Source: Labia minor
Lineage: Eukaryota; Arthropoda; Insecta; Dermaptera; Spongiphoridae
Reading direction: 5' to 3'
NCBI GenBank assembly: GCA_963082975.1
Contig: OY720346.1
Span: 25,848,720 to 25,912,719, forward strand
Length of the DNA: 64,000 nucleotides
Under the pieces are notes generated by a model. It was not told the DNA's origin and searched no databases. It was given only the letters and a program-made list of their open reading frames with translations. Positions 47,646 through 59,295 of this stretch are shown piece after piece; position 1 is the first letter of the stretch, and every line of letters starts with the position of its first letter. Both the position numbers and the translations under genes were made by a program.

Positions 47646-48248
47646 GTTGACACGGGGCCAGGTCCGAACCGACTGACGGTTTGAAGTAAATTAATTTCCA
47701 GCTACAGAAACAATTTCATATAATTTTAATATATCTATTAATGTAATAAAAACAGATATGTATATAACATAAATATTTTGAATTTTATTTTATTTATAAT
47801 ATATATGTAAGACCAGGCTGTGACGTCATGAATGGCTGGATATCGTCATATAATTTTAAATTAAGAAAAAACTAATAAAGATGATTTTTCTCGAGGATAA
47901 AACCCATACAAAGTGCATGATTCGTGGCGATATATAAAAAAATCTCTTGTGAAATTTTGTGTCAAAATAACCCTTCCTTCCTATCGTCGATCGCTAATAG
48001 TACCACTTCCGGTTTCCGGATTTGCACCAAAAGTTGACCAATTCATCATACTGATGCATTAAGTAAATATATCAAATTTCATCAAAATCCGTTGAGCTGT
48101 ATACATCTATACGGACGAACGGACAGTAGACATGCTAAAAATACTTTTTTTTCTGTTAAGAAAATGCTTGATTCGTGGAGATATGTAAAAATCTCCACAT
48201 GTGAAATTTGGTGTGAAAACAATACCTCCCTTACTATCGTCGGTCGGT
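47646..48248 (-). mobile_element. Family A element, full length, decaying (A9)
   Basis: From ACCGACCGACGATAG (ends 48248) to a broken hairpin (GTTGACACGGGGCCAGGTCC on plus). Modules are in order, with small deletions, including part of the second unit (CTCATGTGAAATTTGG shortened). One TGACGTCA is intact (47821-47828); the other is mutated to GATATCGTCA. Confidence 0.88.
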
Positions 48249-49349
48249 AATAAAAATGAAATTGATAAGGTCGCTAGAATGCAGAACGAATATGTTTCTT
48301 GTAATTCATTCCTATATCTTGTATTACAATCATTTGAAATTATCAACATACCTTAGAACTAGATGATCCCAGATCGTATGAAGAAATAAATAATCATCGA
48401 GAATGGAGTGATCCATTTATCAAATGATGTTACAATAAAATATGAAGTGATAAATGGGACTATGTTGTTGTGGCTATTATTCTTGTTATTCAACTTAGTT
48501 GTTGGTTGTTTAACCGAAAGCGCTGTTTGAAGATCTTTATTAGAAAAACCGAAGAATTGATTCCCAAATGGAGAGGATAAGACTAAAAAAGGACAACAGT
48601 TAATCTCTTTCTCTCTTATAGTCTTCTATATCAGAGTGACTTCCTTCCTACTAAGGATTAATATATAAGAACTCACGTAGAAGAGAGGAGGAAACTTAAG
48701 CACCAACAAAAGCAATAATCCAGCTTCTGTTTATAGTAGGTGGTTTTATTCCTCACTAACTTCTACCAAGACTATGTTGACAATAAGAATATTTATAGCT
48801 ATATTTAGTGATTTAGATAAAAATGTTATAAGATTAGATATAAATTCAAAACTGTCTTTTATTTTATTACCATTTTGGATATATGTATCTCTATTAATTT
48901 TAATTATATCTTACACACATAAATATAAAATATATTATTAATCTAATAAATTATATTTATAACTATGTAATAAATATTGTTTATGTAGTATTCTAATAAT
49001 TGACTTAAAACCCTCTAACAATTTTATAAATAAAATTTCAAATGAATAATAATTAACAAAACTTTCATTGAAATTATATATATACGTTATTAATACAAAA
49101 AGAATTGAATAATTTTAAATTTATTAATTTTTTTAAAATCAATTTATTTTTTGAGTAGGTCTTTGGCATTATTTCACGACAATGTCGATCTAAGCATGAA
49201 AATATAATCAATTTATAAGCACTGTTGTTATTAAAAAAATTTGATTTTTTTAACAGAAACTTGAAGTTTTTAATAAAATGAATTTGAATGAATGAATGAA
49301 TTGAAGTTTTCTAATATTTTATAAAATCTGCCGTCCCTATGATCTAGAT
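48249..49349. other. AT-rich intergenic DNA, no gene seen
   Basis: A/T-rich with one less biased patch at 48360-48720. A (GAAT)n run lies at 49284-49303. Confidence 0.55.
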
Positions 49350-49618
49350 CAGAGGTTCCCAAAGTGGTCTATATCGACCCATAGAGGTCTATGGCAACAG
49401 GCAAGGGGTCTATGGCAGCGAATAAAAAATTTGGGGATCCATGAAATGAAAATGGGGGTCTACGTGTTTTCCCGACATGATTCTAAAAAAAAGGGTAAAT
49501 TGTTTTTCCGACATGGCTTTTAAAACATTTTTGATTTTTCAATAAGGCTCTAAAAAAAAGGGTAAAATTTTTTTATAAAAAATCAAAATCTTGGCAAGGG
49601 GTCTACGACACAAAAATG
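49350..49618. mobile_element. hAT-type element with 8-bp target duplication (269 bp)
   Basis: Left end CAGAGGTTCCCAAAGTGGTC is a typical hAT terminus. ATCTAGAT flanks both sides (49342-49349 and 49619-49626). The right end (ACACAAAAATG) does not mirror the left, so the right terminus is mutated or deleted. Internally, GGGGTCTA(T/C)GGCA-like and CTAAAAAAAAGGGTAAA motifs recur. A minus-strand open frame at 49539-49730 crosses the boundary and is not meaningful. Confidence 0.75.
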
Positions 49619-50882
49619 ATCTAGATCTAGAATGTTTTCTTGTCGCTGACATCAAAACCTCCACTTTTGAATCGTTTAAACCAGCTTGTTCACCATACAT
49701 AGAATAAACGAAGGTGACGAAAAAATTCAAAAGTTAGGAAATATCTTTATTTTTTTTATTGTAATCTTATTGATGTTTGTCTTTTTTGAAATTAATATTT
49801 GATTGATAATAACGTGATGTTGATGTTGTTAAGGACATATTTTTATTAAAATTAGCAAAATTTATTTGTTGTTGATAATAATAATAATATAATAATAATA
49901 TTGTACATTTCTTATCTAAAATAAAATAAAAGAATTAAAATAAAATAATTGATTGAATTTCTAAATAAAATAAAAACCGAACAGTCTTGACTAGACTTAA
50001 ATCTTTGATTTTATGAAATTAAATATAAAAAAAATTAGTTAACTAGATTTATCAATATTACTAATTTATTTTTTAATTAATATTCAATTAATATTGATAA
50101 AAATAAAATTGTAATATACTACTTTAAATTTCTATAAACAGGTAACGGGCCTCTCCATAATAATTAATGGGATTAATATATTTTTCTTTTAAACAACAAT
50201 AAGCCACTTCTTGGAAAAATAATAAAATAAAATCAAAAGGAAAAATTTTTTAGTTTGCTTTCTACAGTGAAAGAGATTAGACATCATCAAAAGTTAGCTG
50301 TGCGATTGATTGTAAATATTAAATAACTATTTTATTTATTTCTTTTAATTATTAATTAATATAATTTATAATTTATTTAATAATTTAATTTTAATTTAAT
50401 ATATATATATATTGATGTATTTGTTTCATGCTTTTCTATACATTCATATTTCTTGAAAATGGAATTGTTACGCGTTACTTTAATTAATACTTACTTACTT
50501 AAGTTATATTCTTTTATTTCTTTAATAATGTCTTCTACAATTCCTTTTTTTTTCCAAAAAAAAAAGACTGGAATAATATGTTTTACATATTTATATTTGA
50601 AACCAATCTTTTGTTGTGTTCGATGTATGATAACATAATTTTGGAATTCTCTTTCCAAAACTTAATATGTTTAGTTTGTGTTCTTTTTCAGTATAAACCT
50701 ATAATATTCAAAAATTCCTAGATTGTAATTATTACTAATTTTATTACAACAACAAATAAATATTTCTAACATACGTGTTAATTTTGTTATATTAAGTACA
50801 ATATATTTCATTGAATATATTGAATTAAATAACTTAATGATAATCCTATGTTTTTTTTTATTAATTTCACTAAATTTGTTAA
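49619..50882. other. AT-rich intergenic DNA, no gene seen
   Basis: (AAT)n-like text at 49878-49902. No coding signal. Confidence 0.55.
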
Positions 50883-51125
50883 CACACTATGAGCGGGGCG
50901 GGTATTTGTACCCGTTGCGGGTACTGCCACTTATAAGCGGGCGGGTATTTATACCCGTTGCCACTTATATGAGGGATATATATTAGTTATCTTTTAAAAT
51001 AAGTAATTTTAAGTGAGACAAGGGAAAATATATATTATATAAGTGGCAACGGGTATAAATACCCGCCCCGCTTATAACTGGTAGTCTCCGCAACGGGTAC
51101 AAATACCCGCCCCGCTCATAGTGTG
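50883..51125. mobile_element. piggyBac-like MITE with nested palindromes, copy 1 (243 bp)
   Basis: Flanked by TTAA on both sides (50879-50882 and 51126-51129), the piggyBac target. Ends CACACTATGAGCGGGGCGGG and CCCGCCCCGCTCATAGTGTG are perfect inverted repeats, and the match extends to about 40 bp. Each arm holds two copies of a GCGGG-CGGGTATTT(G/A)TACCCG-TTGC unit that is itself palindromic (CGGGTA/TACCCG). A/T-rich centre, no coding capacity. Confidence 0.92.
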
Positions 51126-51747
51126 TTAATTATATATGTGGCTACTTATATAAAATAAAAAATATCTAAAGGATTATTATACAATAGATTTATATATAAT
51201 AAAGAATAGAATAAAAGTATCATAGTTTACAATGTGGAAAGCTTGATTTATTTGTTTGTTGAACATAAACAGACTCGTTTATGTTGAAGGAGCGATTTCA
51301 AGGTATTAATGCTGGAATGGGCCAATTGTGTTGTTCCTGTATAATAAAATAAACGAAAAAGACATAGGGCGGGTCAAAGAACATATGAAAAACAAAGCAA
51401 AAATCAAACACCCGACCCTCCCAACCAACACACCACACTGTCAATGCACACCCATTCATTATTCGATAGAAAATGATGAGTTACCTGCGGCAATTTTGAA
51501 AATATTTTTCTTATTATATTAAAAACCAATAATTTAAAATATATATTTTGTAGATTATGTATTATTAATACATAAATTTCAGTCCATTTAATAATAGGCT
51601 GATTAGAATTAAATTAAATTATGTGATTATTGGTCATGAACATTTAATTAAAAATATGAATCGTTGAATGTATTTAATAACTCAATTTATTATTTTATAT
51701 CTTTTTGTAGTTTTTTGTAAGGATATCAACTAAAGAAACTGCTTTTT
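51126..51747. other. AT-rich intergenic DNA, no gene seen
   Basis: Holds a 64-codon plus-strand frame (51328-51522) with a proline/threonine-rich middle that I do not recognise; not called. Confidence 0.5.
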
Positions 51748-52370
51748 ACCGACCGACGATAGTAAGGGAGGTATTGTTTTCACACCAAATTTCACATGTG
51801 GAGATTTTTACATATCTCCAGGAATCATGCATTTTCTTAACAGAAAAAAGTATTTTTAGCATGATGTCTGTCCGTCCGTCTGTCCGTCCGTATAGATGTG
51901 TACAGCCTGAACGGCTCAACCGATTTTGATGAAATTTGGTATATTTACTTAATGCATCAGTAGGATGAATTGATCAACTTTTGGTGCAAATCCGGAAACC
52001 GGAAGTGGTAGTATTAGCGATCGACGATAGGAAGGAAAGGGTTATTTTCACACCAAAGGAGATTTTTTTATATATCACTACGAATCATGCACTTTGTATT
52101 GGTTTTATCCTCGAGAAAAATCATATTTATTAGTTTTTTCTTAATTTAAAATTATATGACGTCATCCAGCCATTCATGACGTCACAGCCTGGTCTTGCAT
52201 ATATATTATAAATAAAATAAAATTAAAAATGTTTATATTTATTATTTATGTATCCATATCTGTTTTTTATTACATTAATAGATATATGAAAATTATTTGA
52301 AATTGTTTCTGTAGCTGGAAATTAATTTATTTCAAACCGTCGGTCGGTTCGGACCTGGCCACAGGTCAAC
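51748..52370 (+). mobile_element. Family A rolling-circle element, full length (A10)
   Basis: A well-preserved copy: ACCGACCGACGATAG after TTTTT; first unit; TGTCTGTCCGTCCGTCTGTC core; CTCAACCGATTTTGATGAAA; GGAAACCGGAAGTGG; second unit (short deletion of the CATGAG part); two TGACGTCA octamers at 52157-52164 and 52177-52184; CGTCGGTCGGT; hairpin GACCTG-GCCA-CAGGTC ending CAAC. A good reference copy for the family. Confidence 0.92.
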
Positions 52371-52988
52371 TTATTTTAATATTTTCTAATTTATTTTAGA
52401 ATTGTTATTGTCCAATTCTTTACAAATATCCAGTCAATAATTCAATATATTTATATATAAATTGATTTATATTACGTTAATTTGAGAATTAATTTGAAGC
52501 ATATAAAAAATATTAAATTAAAAAATAATTCACCTGTATTTTAATTTGTTCTAAATTAAAACACTATATAAAACAATTCTATTAGGTTATAAGAATGAAA
52601 AAAAAATTAAATAATTATTGATTTTCTCATTATTGAATCAAAACATTTACCTTTATTCATAGCTGTTTTTTTTAACTTTTGTTAATCAAAAACAAACAAT
52701 TCAATTTTTATTTTTGGAAATAAAAATAAAAAATAAATAAAAAAAATAGGTACGATGATTGGATCAGACCTGTTTGTTTTGTTTTTAATAACATTACAAC
52801 TTAATAAATGATATGGTAATTTAAAATAATCAATAAATAATTAATTTTAAGTTTCTATTACAAAAGCATAATAAATGAAAAATAATTAAAAATAACATTT
52901 TTTAATTAAACAGATTGTTTCCATAATGAAGGTATCAGTTAATTTCCAAATGTTATTGTATCTCATTAATTACATTCGTCTTTTCTTA

Positions 52989-52989
<1 letters not shown>
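52371..52989. other. AT-rich intergenic DNA, no gene seen
   Basis: A/T runs only. Confidence 0.55.

Positions 52990-53031
<42 letters not shown>
52990..53031. repeat. (AAT)n microsatellite
   Basis: About 13 AAT units just downstream (minus strand) of the peptide-coding exon. Confidence 0.95.
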
Positions 53032-53033
<2 letters not shown>

Positions 53034-53134
53034 GGTCCAGCTTCTTCTCATAATAGATTGAGTTCATTTTTCATTGAAATGCGAACAATATCGTCATAAT
53101 TAGATAATTAAGAGGAGACTCGCGTCTCTCTGTC

Positions 53135-53422
53135 TCACTCGGTCGCTGCGCTTATTGGACCGTATCTAATTGCCCAGTTTCTCTTTCTCTTCTCCTCATC
53201 GTCAGTTTTATTCTCCATCCACCCTTGATCACTCGCCATCGAATCGATATCCTGTAAATCGAAATTGAGAGCATTTTGCAATGGATAAACGTGGAGCGAG
53301 GTCCTTGGAACGGATTTCTCTAGAGAACGGACCTTGGGGCATCCCACCGGGTGACTAACCAGCACTAATAACAACACAACCAGACATATAATGCAATTGA
53401 CACATCCACGGAAACCAAACAT
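53135..53422 (-). CDS. Putative secreted peptide precursor, first exon or complete small ORF (95 aa)
   Basis: This is the one open frame with clear host-gene character. Composition is balanced while the flanks are A/T-rich, and it begins with an ATG followed by a textbook signal peptide: charged start MFGFRG, hydrophobic core CIICLVVLLLVLV (residues 10-22), and a likely cleavage near HPVGCP (24-29). The mature part is acidic around residues 55-77 and then has a tetrabasic KRKR at 78-81, a prohormone-convertase type site, followed by NWAIRYGPISAATE. The stop may not be the true end: CGA|GTGAGA at the 3' end could be a splice donor (exon end about 53139), in which case more peptide lies on another exon. 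The layout fits a neuropeptide or peptide-hormone precursor, but I do not recognise the family. Upstream on the minus strand there is no long in-frame extension. Confidence 0.55.
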   Translation of the reverse strand: MFGFRGCVNCIICLVVLLLVLVSHPVGCPKVRSLEKSVPRTSLHVYPLQNALNFDLQDIDSMASDQGWMENKTDDEEKRKRNWAIRYGPISAATE

Positions 53423-56165
53423 ACATATCTACACCGATGGCACACATCGACAAATATTCTCAATATGTCAAACGGAAAACATTTCCTCAATTATAGTCAG
53501 GGTTAAGCGATTAATCACATTCAAAGAATAGGCAAGCAACCATTCAACTCAATAATTAGTTAAGTATAAGCTTTATTGTTAATCAAACCAAGTATAATAT
53601 GAGTTTTATTTTTGTCAATATATGACATTATATTAAAAAGGTAAAATTTTCTTGAATTAGAAAAATTATTTGAACTGGAAAGAGATTATTTCTTTTAAAT
53701 AAAGTGATTTTGGTAGAATCCCTACTTCAAATTAATTTTTCATCTATATCCCACATAAAGAGATATTTTAATCAAAATATATAAATATTTTGATTATTAA
53801 CGAATAACAAATGTTAATATGAAAGTAAGTAATAATAATAATTTTTGCATTTGAAAAAAACTGAAACGTAGTTCATTTTTTGAAAAATTGTATGATTGAA
53901 TAATTACAATTATTATTAAGTGGAAGAACAAAAATAAATATAAAAGATGCACTCTCTATAAAATAATTCCATGCTTTCTTAATGAAAATTTATTTTCGAA
54001 ATTTGAAGAATAACATTTTATATTATATACTGATTCAAATTTGAATTTTAAGTGTTTTCATTATATGTAATTATTTAATAACATTTTTTTTATTTTTTTA
54101 TTTTTTTAAATTTTGGATCTAGTTTATTTACTATTTAATAATTATTTTTATAAAAATATTATTCAAAGTTAAATTCTCTAAGGTTTTATTTTAAAAAATC
54201 ACATTTGTCAGAAAAACAAATTTATAAATCATTTTTTTTTAATTTTGAAGATATATTTATATACTTATTATATATATACAATTATATATTCAAATACATT
54301 TTTCAAAATTTCCGGTGTTAGGGGTATGTATGTATGAATTTAATAATACAAAGTATATATAATTATTATTTTAACATAATGAAATATATAATTTAAATAC
54401 ATTAATATAATTTATAACCGAAAAATTATTTAAGAATTAATTAATTTTGAATGTGGTTGAATGTGGATATCCCAGGTCTAAAATTGTACCTGTTCAGTAG
54501 TAATATTATAATTATAATTAGTATAAGTATATTAAAATTAAGGACTAATAGAGGAAGTCATATTAAGAAATAAAGAGTAATGTGATATTTGGTGTTAACA
54601 TTGTAGGCTGTTATCTTTCGGATATTTTTCAACATTTTTTTATATTTTCGATGAATTTAGAATCACAGTAGATTTATCATAAAAAGTTAACGAAGAAGAA
54701 AAAGATATTTGATAATAATAATTTTTTCTATATCAATTTTTTTCTATTAAATTTCCAAAAGGAAGGACTTCTTATCACCAGAGCGCTGGAAGAGAGCCTT
54801 CTCCTTCCCAACGAGTGCCGCCCTCTCACTCTCGAGTTTAGCAAGACAAAAATAAAATGAGCCCGTTATATATAATACAATATTAAAAAACCTTTGGATT
54901 TTTCCTTTGATTAATTTCGTTTTGATTTATAATCTTATATTTATAAATTATTAATTAATTTTAAATTTTTTGAAATTTGGTTTGTTTTAAAAACAGCTGT
55001 CTTCAAGTTCCAAATCTTCAGACTTGAAAAATGTTTGGTTATATTATTTTAATAGATATTTGACATACATTTTAACTATAATATAATTTCTATTATTTAT
55101 AATTATAGAAACTTTTTCTGTTTGAATATAATAAGGTTATAATCCTAATTGAAAATCATTACCTCAAACTCTAGTTTAGACTGATCACACAAATTATTAT
55201 ATTGTATGAATTTGATCTTTGGTTTTTAATTTGACCTACTTTAGGAATACAGAAGAATAAATTAATTTTTTTTTATTATTCTAACATGATGACTTATAGT
55301 ATGGTCTTCATATTTTCGTTTCTCTAATTAGAAAGAACAAATTTCACTGGTTTATTATCTTATTTGATTGCATCATATCATCAGGAATTTTAAGATGATT
55401 GCATTTCTATGCGGAGGTGGTACTTGATGAATTACACAGCACTGAAATAAATCTTCAAAAGAGACTCATCATAATAACGATGAATTTCAATTCTCTTTTA
55501 TTCTAGATGTTAATTATATTCTTTTTTTGATTATTTTATATATAGACATAAGGTTGTCTTTTTTTATGGCTACAAATTAGAATATTACTCATTTTAAAAA
55601 TTTTTTCCTTAAGAAAATAATAACTGACAAAGTAAAATAAGAATACAATACCTTTTCTTTAGGTAAATAGTAATAAATTTATCATGGATTATACTGACTA
55701 TATTTTAGTTTTCAGTTACATTTGGTTATAATATTTTATTGATTTAATGATTTATTATTTATTATTTTCTAGACTGGTAGTCCCTTTTAAGTCAATCCCT
55801 GTTTTTTGATAATTTTTATTTATTTATTACTGATTATTTATTTATGACATTAATTAATTATGATATCTGAATGAAATAGATTTAGAAAGAAAAAATAATT
55901 TATATATATATTAAATATAATTTAATGTGATATATGTTGTCGAATGGTTTTTGAATTCACATAAAAAAAAATGAAACAATGTTAGTATATTTAATCTTCT
56001 CTTAATATCGGTGAAATTTTAAAATTTTATAAATAAGTATTTGACTATATATCAATAATTGAATTGTAATTAGTTTTCAAAAAGTCCCAAAGAAAAATTT
56101 AAATTAAATATAATAATAATATTAAATTATCGTGATGAGTTGTATACCTATCTTCTTCAATTTTT
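53423..56165. other. AT-rich intergenic DNA, no gene seen
   Basis: The 80 bp before the peptide start are balanced in composition and may be 5' UTR or promoter of the minus-strand gene. A G+C-richer patch at 54765-54845 (CCAGAGCGCTGGAAGAGAGC) is unexplained. The rest is A/T-rich. Confidence 0.5.
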
Positions 56166-56190
56166 ACCGACCGACGATAGGAAGGGAAGG
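56166..56190 (+). mobile_element. Family A 5' terminus stub
   Basis: TTTTT then ACCGACCGACGATAGGAAGG and GAAGG, after which similarity ends. The GGAAGGGAAGG text is that of the second internal A unit, whereas ACCGACCGACGATAG is the first, so even this stub is a mixture of the two units. Confidence 0.65.
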
Positions 56191-58021
56191 TTTTGGTACT
56201 CTTAATTCCTTTACGGCGATATTTATCCAACGACATCTAACGGTGACCAATGAAGTGTAAATAAACCTATAATAATAAATATTACTTATTTTTATAAATA
56301 ATAATAAAATAATAAAAAAAAATCTATCGAATATGATCAAAAAATCACAACCAATGATTTGTAGAGTTAGATGATTATAATCATTTAATGATTATATGTA
56401 TATATAATATCATAAGATCAAAATAGAGAGTAATCTCGTTATTATTAGAGATATTACTAATAAATCTATGAGTAATTGGAAGGGAGGTGTTGTTTTATAT
56501 CCAGGTGCCCTTTTATGAATAATTACCATCTTGTGGAAGTAAACCCTAGAAAATTCACCTCCACGTGTAATTCCTGGTTGAGGTCACTCAGTCAGTCAGG
56601 TGGGCATGATAGCCATCTCACGAGCGATTATCGGACTTTGACTAATCGGAGATGTCACGAACCTATTTCGGAAATAATATGTGTGTATGTGTGAGATTTC
56701 ATGTGTTTAGGGCTGAGAGGGAGAGAGAAAGAGAGACTAGCGAAAGAGAAATCCAATAAATTCCAAGAAAAAAAGAGGACGGTTCTTTATCTTGATGAGA
56801 TATAGATAATCAATAATCGAGAGACTTTAATGCACGAATGAATATTAATAGCAGAATGCATAAAAAAACATTCTAAAAATGAACACGAATTTACATAAAA
56901 TCAAGAATGTTATATAATCGCCTTGTTATACTATAATATTAATAACAATATAATTAAAATTTTAAATAGTTCTATCTGTGTTCAAAATGCAAAAATACAC
57001 AAAACATGCATAAAAAAAATATAATACCCTTAAGGAATAATACTGTTTGAAACTTACTAATAACTATTTTTCATTTAATCCCGTTAATATTTATTATACT
57101 CACAAAAATATTAAAGATATACAATTTTTTTCTTGAATATAGAAAAGGATATTGATGATGAATAATCATTTTATAAATAAATTAAAATATAGTATTATAT
57201 TATATTATTTTGCAATATAGATATATAATTTAAATAAAGAATATAACGGATTTGTAACTTTCTTCTCAGCTGCAAACATTCATTAATAGTTATATGAGCA
57301 ATTAGACACGTGTCTTGGATTCTCTTCTAATTTTTAATATGCATATAAATCCGGATTTAACTTTTATTGTCGGTATATACTATTATTACATTTTATATAT
57401 AGAATATAGAGTCATGAACTATATCTATTAACTATTTTTAAACTTATTGATTAATAAATATACTTTCGTCTCTGTATCTTTCAAAATAATAAAATATTTC
57501 TTATTTATTTTTATAATAATGAATAAAATTCTTTTCTTAGAGTTATTTTATCGATGATGAACTTACCATTCAGCCTTTTATCCTAGTATTCAGGATATTA
57601 TATTATATACCTATCTGAAATCTATATGAAATTTTCATCCTATAAAATAAGAAAAGAAATTCATGATTTTTAATTAAAAAATAAATTTTATTTCAAATTT
57701 AATTCAAATCTTAAATTAATTGTTCCTAATATTCCTGACGTTCTATCAAAGATTCAATTAAATTTAAAATGAATTAAATTGACTTAAGTTAATTACTTCT
57801 CAAAAACGACTGAGAATATTTCCAACAAAGGTAAAAACAAAATAAAATATAAATAATATTAAAATTATTTGTATAATATAAATATATTAGTTTGTTAGTC
57901 TGCCTAGGCAGTCTTAAAAGACTAGGATAATTTAAAATTTTTTCTTCTAAATTTAAAAAATGAAATTGCATATTTAATGTTTTAGAATAGTTCAATATAA
58001 ATTAAAATTATAATATAACTA
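56191..58021. other. AT-rich DNA with a G+C-richer patch
   Basis: At 56470-56760 the composition is more balanced, with a 72-codon plus-strand frame (56476-56694) containing several Cys and His residues. I do not recognise it. (GA)n follows at about 56714-56737. Otherwise A/T-rich. Confidence 0.45.
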
Positions 58022-58230
58022 TCTAATCTTATTATGCTAGTTAAAATTGTATATATGTATGTATATATATTTGTAAATGGGTTCTCAGAAACCGCTCGAT
58101 CGATTTTTTTGAAATTCACACCATAGGTAGTATTTATAAAGAAAAATCGAGTTTAATTGATCACATCTCTCTTCATTAGTTTTTCCTTAATTTAAACCTC
58201 ACCCAACCCTTCATGACGTCACAGGTAGGG
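58022..58230 (+). mobile_element. Helitron-type 5' end (family C, copy 2)
   Basis: TCTAATCTTATTATGCTAGT, a (GTAT)n-like run, GGTTCTCAGAAACCGCTCGA, GATTTTTTTGAAATTCACAC, TAGTATTTATAAAGAAAAAT, GAGTTTAATTGATCACATCT, then CTTCATTAGTTTTTCCTTAA and CCCTTCATGACGTCACAG. The first part matches 35011-35240. The last part is closer to family A, including a TGACGTCA octamer. Confidence 0.7.
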
Positions 58231-58717
58231 AGAGAACATTTGGAATAAAAGTTGACGCCTATCTGATCCCTTCTCATCTCATAACTGAAAATAGTGCGGA
58301 ATAGAAATATTATTACTTGAATTAATTTTTAAGATAATTAAAAATTTAATTTTATCAAATAAATATTTAATTATTTTCAGGTAATTTTATATTTTTTTAA
58401 TAATATTGTTATAGTTGTAATTTTTTTAAGTAATTTCTTTTTATTTTAATTTTTATAATTAAGATAAATTCATTTAATATTTTTTAAAGTTATTAATTTA
58501 ATTAAATACATTTGTTTAAAATTTTTTCCATAATCATTACATAGTATAAAACAAAGTCGATTTCTCTGTCCCTATAAACGCGCTTTAATCTTTAAAACTA
58601 CACAACGGATTTTCATGGTTTTTTTTAAAGATATGGTGATTGAAAAGGAAAGTTTTGATGTATAATAACAGAATTTTTCCACTATTTAATTATACATAAT
58701 GCTTTCATTCAAAAAGT

Positions 58718-59295
58718 TGTCGAGATTTTGATGTTTATATACGTTTTGAAGGTCCCTGAGTCATTTTCACTAAGGTTGAGATATATATATATATACAGAC
58801 AGACATATATATATATGTGTGCGTGTGTGTGTGTGTGTGTGTCTAAATGTGGACAATATTACGCAAAAACGGTTTGAGCTAGAATAATGCCCGGGTACTA
58901 AATTTGTACCCGTTATTATTCAAAATTCGTAGTTTTGTGTCAACTTTTGAGAATTGAAGCTCTTTCGGAAGATGTTTTCATTTTTTTCCTCTAAACTGAT
59001 CGTAAAAATAAAAATATATGTTTGATAGTTTTTCACATGATTAAAAATTGTATATCTATATATAGAATTTCAGCTTGATTGAATCTCTCTCGTTGAAAGA
59101 ACCAGAATTAATTTCTTAACACGTTGACTGGAAATCACGCGCCAGCACGTGACGTGGGACCATCAACAAAGTGCCAAACACGCGAAATATTATTTTTTAA
59201 TTTTAATTTATAATTTAATTAATTTAATTTAAATATAATATATGTTAAATAATCCAATTCAAATTTGCGAGATAGTCGAGTGGAGACACTCCAGA
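58718..59295 (+). mobile_element. Family B element, 5'-truncated (B5)
   Basis: Begins at TGTCGAGATTTTGATG, then ACGTTTTGAAGGTCCCTGAG, (TA)n and (GT)n microsatellites (58782-58841), GCAAAAACGGTTTGAGC, the late CACGTGACGT block and the 3' terminus GCGAGATAGTCGAGTGGAGA then CACTCCAGA with the hairpin GAGTG-GAGA-CACTC. Lacks the 5' CTATCTC terminus. Confidence 0.88.

Noticed and set aside
51895-51960. GTCC/GTCCGT runs looking like a CRISPR-like short repeat
   Set aside because: It is the microsatellite core of family A elements. No regular repeat-spacer pattern anywhere in the window.
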